In this document: positions 5,833 through 9,151 of the stretch, one piece after another
Numbering within the stretch: position 1 is the stretch's first letter
Layout: the number at the start of each line of letters is the position of its first letter
Assembly (NCBI GenBank): GCA_007119305.1
Contig: SKPY01000236.1
Span: 1-9,151 of the forward strand
Source: Nitriliruptorales bacterium
GTDB taxonomy: Bacteria > Actinomycetota > Nitriliruptoria > Euzebyales > Egibacteraceae
DNA: 9,151 bases
Reading direction: 5' to 3'
Translations under genes and position numbers: made by a program
The notes under the pieces: generated by a model
The model's database searches: none
Seen by the model: the letters and a program-made list of their open reading frames with translations, nothing else
What the model was told of the DNA's origin: nothing

Positions 5833-6468
5833 CTACAGCGCCGAGGCAGGAAAGCCGTCGACGTCGATACCGAACTCGGCGCCGGCGTCGAGCAGGGCGT
5901 CGAACAGGTACGCACCGGTGGACGTGTCGCAGTGCAGCAGGTAGCTGGGCTGGCTGTTGCGGTCGTCGCGGACGACGTCGGTCACGACCCGCGCGACGGT
6001 GCTGCGCAAGGCGGCGCCGTCGGGCGTGACCGCTTCGGAGAAGTCGATGGCGCAGACCTTGGCGAGCACCTCGGCGCTGCGGACACCGACGAGCCGCAGC
6101 AGCGCGCCGCCGTGAGTCAGGTCGCTCACGGTCACGAGCTCGCCGTCGGCGGCGGCTGCGAGTCGCGCTCGCATCCGCGCGGCGAGGGCTTCGCCGCTGC
6201 CGGCCGGGCCGAGCAGCAGCCACTCGCCCGGACCGGAGCCGACCACGAGTGACCCGTGCGCAGCGCGGGCGCTGCGGCCGTGGGGGATAGCGAGCGCGCG
6301 GGCAGCGCCGCCGCCCGCAGCGGCGCGCACCTGCACCTTGGCCAGCGGCGTGCAGTCGGCCAGGGTGAGGTCGGCGTCGCTGCGGCGCGCCTGGACCACC
6401 CAGCCGGCCACCGTGGTCGTCGGACCCGATGTCGGGATCGGGCTGCGGGCCAGCGGCGCGTCATGCAC
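5833..6468 (-). CDS. soxG: Sarcosine oxidase subunit gamma
   Basis: Gamma subunit of heterotetrameric sarcosine oxidase, the small cytoplasmic subunit that packs against SoxA in the SoxBDAG enzyme. The frame from GTG 6468 gives 211 residues, normal for the family. Seen: an N-terminal region with PLARSP and a polar linker, then LTLADCTPLAKVQVRA (35-50), GPGEWLLLGPAG (79-90), SDLTHGGALLRLVG (115-128), and the C-terminal block VCAIDFSEAVTPDGAALRS (138-156), followed by YLLHCDTSTGAYLFDAL. These correspond to the conserved SoxG motifs and the GcvT-like fold. GTG 6468 is chosen because GGGGAG lies seven bases upstream and it overlaps the end of soxA by 8 bases (GTGCATGA), typical of translational coupling; the ATG two codons downstream is in another frame. 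Co-transcription with soxA is almost certain. Confidence 0.92.
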   Translation of the reverse strand: MHDAPLARSPIPTSGPTTTVAGWVVQARRSDADLTLADCTPLAKVQVRAAAGGGAARALAIPHGRSARAAHGSLVVGSGPGEWLLLGPAGSGEALAARMRARLAAAADGELVTVSDLTHGGALLRLVGVRSAEVLAKVCAIDFSEAVTPDGAALRSTVARVVTDVVRDDRNSQPSYLLHCDTSTGAYLFDALLDAGAEFGIDVDGFPASAL

Positions 6469-9151
6469 GCAGGCGCTCCCCGGCAGGGTCGACGTGGCAG
6501 GGGCCCTCCAGCACGCGGGCGCCGACGCGCCGCCCGTCCGGCAGCAGCACGGTGACGCTGGTGCCGGGCACGGCGAGGCGCGCGGCGACGAAGCCAAGGC
6601 AGATCGCGCGGCCGAGGGTTGGAGACATGCGACTGGAGGTGACCCGCCCCACGACCGTCGCGGCGCCCTCGACGATCTGGCTCGACTCCGCCGGCACGAG
6701 CGCGCCGTCGTGGGGCTGCAGGCCCACCAGCCTCCAGCTGATGCCGTCGTCACGCTGCCAGACGAGCTCCGGCTTGCCGGCGAAGTCGTCCTTGTCGAGC
6801 TTGAGCGCCCAGTCGATGCCCGCCGACCACGCGCGCGTCAGCCCGTCGGTGTCCTGGCCCACGATGAGGTGGCCCTTCTCGAGCCGCATGATCCGCTGCG
6901 CCTCGACGCCGAAGACGCCGATACCGAGGTCGCGGCCCGCGCGCAGCAGCGTCTCCCAGACGTGCAGCCCGTAGCCGGCCGGCACGTGCAGCTCATAGCT
7001 CAGCTCGCCGGTGAACCCGATCCGCCACATGACGCAGCCGTCGACACCGGCGACCCGGGCCTGTCGGACGTGCAGGTAGGGGAAGGCGTCGTTGGACAGC
7101 TCCACGCCGTCGCACAGCCGCTCGAGCAGCTCCCGGGAGCGCGGCCCGGCGAGGTTCATGCTCGCGTAGGCGGTCGTCACGGGGGTGACGTGCACCTGCC
7201 AGCCGGGGTGCTCGGTCTGCAGCCAGCGCTCCACCCACTCCCACACGGTGGCCGCCCCGGCGGAGGTGGTGCTCATGAGGTACTGGTCCTCGCCCAGGCG
7301 TCCGGTGACGCCGTCGTCGAGCACGACGCCGTCCTCGGCGCACATCAGCCCGTAGCGGACCCGGCCGACGGGGAGCTGCGACCACTTGTTGGTGTAGAGC
7401 AGGTTCAACAGCCTCGGGACGTCCGGGCCGCGCAGGTCGAGCTTGCCGATCGGGGTGATGTCGATCAGCCCGACCCGCTCGCGGACGCAGCGCACCTCCG
7501 CGGCGGGGTTGCCGTAGTGGTCGGGGCGGATCCACGCCCCGGCGATGAGCGGCCTGGCGCCGTGGCGCTCGTGCCACGGCTGCATCGGCGAGTAGCGGAC
7601 CGGCTCGTGGGTGCGGCCGGCGAGCGTGCCGAGCGTGACGGGCTGGTACGGCGGACGCCACACGGTCGTGCCCACGGCGCCGATCGTCTTGCCCGTCGCC
7701 TCGGCGATGATGGCGACTGCGTTGACGGTCTCGAGCTTGCCCTGTGCCGACCCCATCGTGGCGGTCGTGTAGCGCTTGACGAGCTCCACGGAGGCGTAGC
7801 CTTCCCGCACGGCGGCGACGAGGTCCTTGCTGGAGACATCCTCGGAGAAGTCGACGAGCCCGTGGGTGCGGCCGCGGAACAGCGCCGGGTGCGGCTCGGG
7901 CCGCAGCTCCGGCAGAGCCTCGGCTTGCTCCGCGTCGTCTCCTGCCGGGGTGGTGGCGGCGGCCCGCAGCTGCGGCAGGCCCCGGCGTCGGGCACGGCCG
8001 ACCTGCCGGGCGTGCCTGGCGGCCTCGCGGCCGACGGCGCGCCCGTGGGCGATGTGCTGCTCGAGCGAGGCGTCGCCGACGATCCCACCGGTGGCGAGCA
8101 CACCAGGGGCGAGCCGCGCCGGCTCGGGGACGAAGCGTGCCGCCTCGGGCCGGTAGCGGGGCTGGTCCCCGGCCATGTTCAGCAGCGACGTCGGCGCCGT
8201 CCACCCGGTGGCCGTGACCACGAGGTCGCAGTCCAGCGTGCTGCCGTCGGCGACCTCGACCGCGCGCACGCCCCGCCGGCCGTGCACCCGCACGAGGTCC
8301 CCGCCCAGCCGGGCGTCCTCTACGCGCGCGACCTCCACGCCCGCACGCTTGAGATCCGCGACCGCGACGTCGCCCTCGGGATTGGCGGTCAGGACGACTG
8401 CCCGGTGGCCGGGCTTGACCGCGTACAGGTTGATGAGGCGCCGGGCGGCGGTGGACAGCATCACGCCGGGCACGTCGTTTCCGGCGAACACGTACGGCCG
8501 CTCGATCAGGCCGGCGGCCACGACCAGAGACTTCGCCCGCGCCTTGATGAGCCGCTCGCGCACGCCCGGATGACCGCGTTGCACGATCGCGACCCAGTTG
8601 TCGTCGTAGCGTCCGCTGACAACCGAGTCGGTCAGCACCTCCACGCCCTCGCTCGCGGTGAGCGCCGTGCGCAGGTCGGCGAGCAGCGCGCGCTCGGCGT
8701 CGTTGCCGTAGCGCAACTGGCCGCCGAGGTCGCGCTCCTCCTCGACGAGCATGACCTGCGCGCCGGCCTCGGCGGCCGCCTGGGCTGCGGCCATCCCGGC
8801 GGGCCCGCCGCCGGCCACGACCACATCCGGGTGCGCGTAGCGCTTGTCGCAGTAGTCGCCGGGCGGGCTGACCGGGGCGCTGCCGCCGGCGGCGAAGCGC
8901 TGCAGCACCCGCTCGTACCACGGCCACAGCCGCCGGGGCTTGATGAAGGTCTTGTAGTAGAAGCCTGCCGGCAGGAACCGGTCCAGCAGGCCGATCGCCG
9001 CCTTCACGTCGACCCGCAGGGTCGGCCACGCGTTCTGCGGCCACACCTGCATGCCGGGCTCGACCGGACGCTGGCAGCCGCGGACGTTCGGCTCGTCTGC
9101 GAGCTGCACGAGACAGCCGGGGTCCAGCGACGTGGCGGTCAGCACCCCCCG
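6461..9151 (-). CDS. soxA: Sarcosine oxidase subunit alpha (N-terminus outside window)
   Basis: Large subunit of heterotetrameric sarcosine oxidase, which with SoxB demethylates sarcosine to glycine and passes the one-carbon unit to tetrahydrofolate. The frame is open to the right edge and about 896 codons are visible; SoxA is usually 950-1000 residues, so some 70-100 N-terminal residues are missing. Numbered from codon GTG 9145: the end of a ferredoxin-like domain (to about 35); the SoxA-typical LPAGFYYKTFIKP (58-70); an NAD/FAD Rossmann motif VVVAGGGPAGMAAA (108-121) with the rest of the pyridine-nucleotide oxidoreductase fold to about 380, including ATGGIVGD (351-358); a helical segment VKRYTTATMGSAQGK (456-470); then a GcvT-like folate domain from YSPMQPWHERHGA (518-530) to about 790 and its C-terminal barrel (about 805-890). 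The product ends ERLRA and overlaps soxG by 8 bases. Two Cys residues in the ferredoxin-like domain are noteworthy (see findings). Confidence 0.95.
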   Translation of the reverse strand, partial: RGVLTATSLDPGCLVQLADEPNVRGCQRPVEPGMQVWPQNAWPTLRVDVKAAIGLLDRFLPAGFYYKTFIKPRRLWPWYERVLQRFAAGGSAPVSPPGDYCDKRYAHPDVVVAGGGPAGMAAAQAAAEAGAQVMLVEEERDLGGQLRYGNDAERALLADLRTALTASEGVEVLTDSVVSGRYDDNWVAIVQRGHPGVRERLIKARAKSLVVAAGLIERPYVFAGNDVPGVMLSTAARRLINLYAVKPGHRAVVLTANPEGDVAVADLKRAGVEVARVEDARLGGDLVRVHGRRGVRAVEVADGSTLDCDLVVTATGWTAPTSLLNMAGDQPRYRPEAARFVPEPARLAPGVLATGGIVGDASLEQHIAHGRAVGREAARHARQVGRARRRGLPQLRAAATTPAGDDAEQAEALPELRPEPHPALFRGRTHGLVDFSEDVSSKDLVAAVREGYASVELVKRYTTATMGSAQGKLETVNAVAIIAEATGKTIGAVGTTVWRPPYQPVTLGTLAGRTHEPVRYSPMQPWHERHGARPLIAGAWIRPDHYGNPAAEVRCVRERVGLIDITPIGKLDLRGPDVPRLLNLLYTNKWSQLPVGRVRYGLMCAEDGVVLDDGVTGRLGEDQYLMSTTSAGAATVWEWVERWLQTEHPGWQVHVTPVTTAYASMNLAGPRSRELLERLCDGVELSNDAFPYLHVRQARVAGVDGCVMWRIGFTGELSYELHVPAGYGLHVWETLLRAGRDLGIGVFGVEAQRIMRLEKGHLIVGQDTDGLTRAWSAGIDWALKLDKDDFAGKPELVWQRDDGISWRLVGLQPHDGALVPAESSQIVEGAATVVGRVTSSRMSPTLGRAICLGFVAARLAVPGTSVTVLLPDGRRVGARVLEGPCHVDPAGERLRA

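Noticed and set aside
6993..9044. 683-codon minus-strand frame within soxA
   Set aside because: Arg/Ala-rich shadow of soxA in another frame.

Overview
The window is very GC-rich, and third codon positions are almost all G or C. Together with the gene types (sarcosine oxidase, NTF2-like protein, GTG/TTG starts), this suggests a high-GC actinomycete-like chromosome. That placement is inference from composition; no marker gene here fixes the taxon. All strand and reading-frame calls were made by hand translation.

Layout, left to right. (1) 1-1180, minus: a patatin-like phospholipase whose C-terminus runs off the left edge. (2) 1463-2206, minus: a cyclase/kynurenine-formamidase-type metal hydrolase. 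Its secretion signal (twin-arginine type) and probable ATG lie upstream at 2207-2393 but are split from the body by a +1 frame change. Upstream of that ATG are a structured leader and a candidate promoter. (3) 2671-3642, plus: an NADPH:quinone reductase-like MDR oxidoreductase, divergent from the cyclase. (4) 3853-4188, plus: a small protein of unknown function followed by a perfect 18-bp hairpin. (5) 4535-4610, plus: tRNA-Arg(ACG) with encoded CCA and its own 13-bp hairpin. (6) 4666-5091, minus: an unrecognised small protein. (7) 5336-5725, plus: a SnoaL-like/NTF2-fold protein. (8) 5833-6468 and 6461-9151, minus: soxG and the 5'-truncated soxA, overlapping by 8 bases. These are the end of a heterotetrameric sarcosine oxidase operon; soxB and soxD would be expected beyond the right edge, but that is not seen.

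How the genes work together: only soxA-soxG clearly form a functional unit, the oxidative demethylation of sarcosine to glycine coupled to tetrahydrofolate. The cyclase and the quinone reductase share a divergent control region. The rest look like single-gene units separated by hairpins.

I do not see an obvious new multi-gene system. The points most worth a second look are the frame break in the cyclase leader, a possible RNA pseudoknot holding the cyclase ribosome-binding site, a half-degenerate iron-sulfur motif in SoxA, and the two unrecognised small proteins flanking the tRNA.
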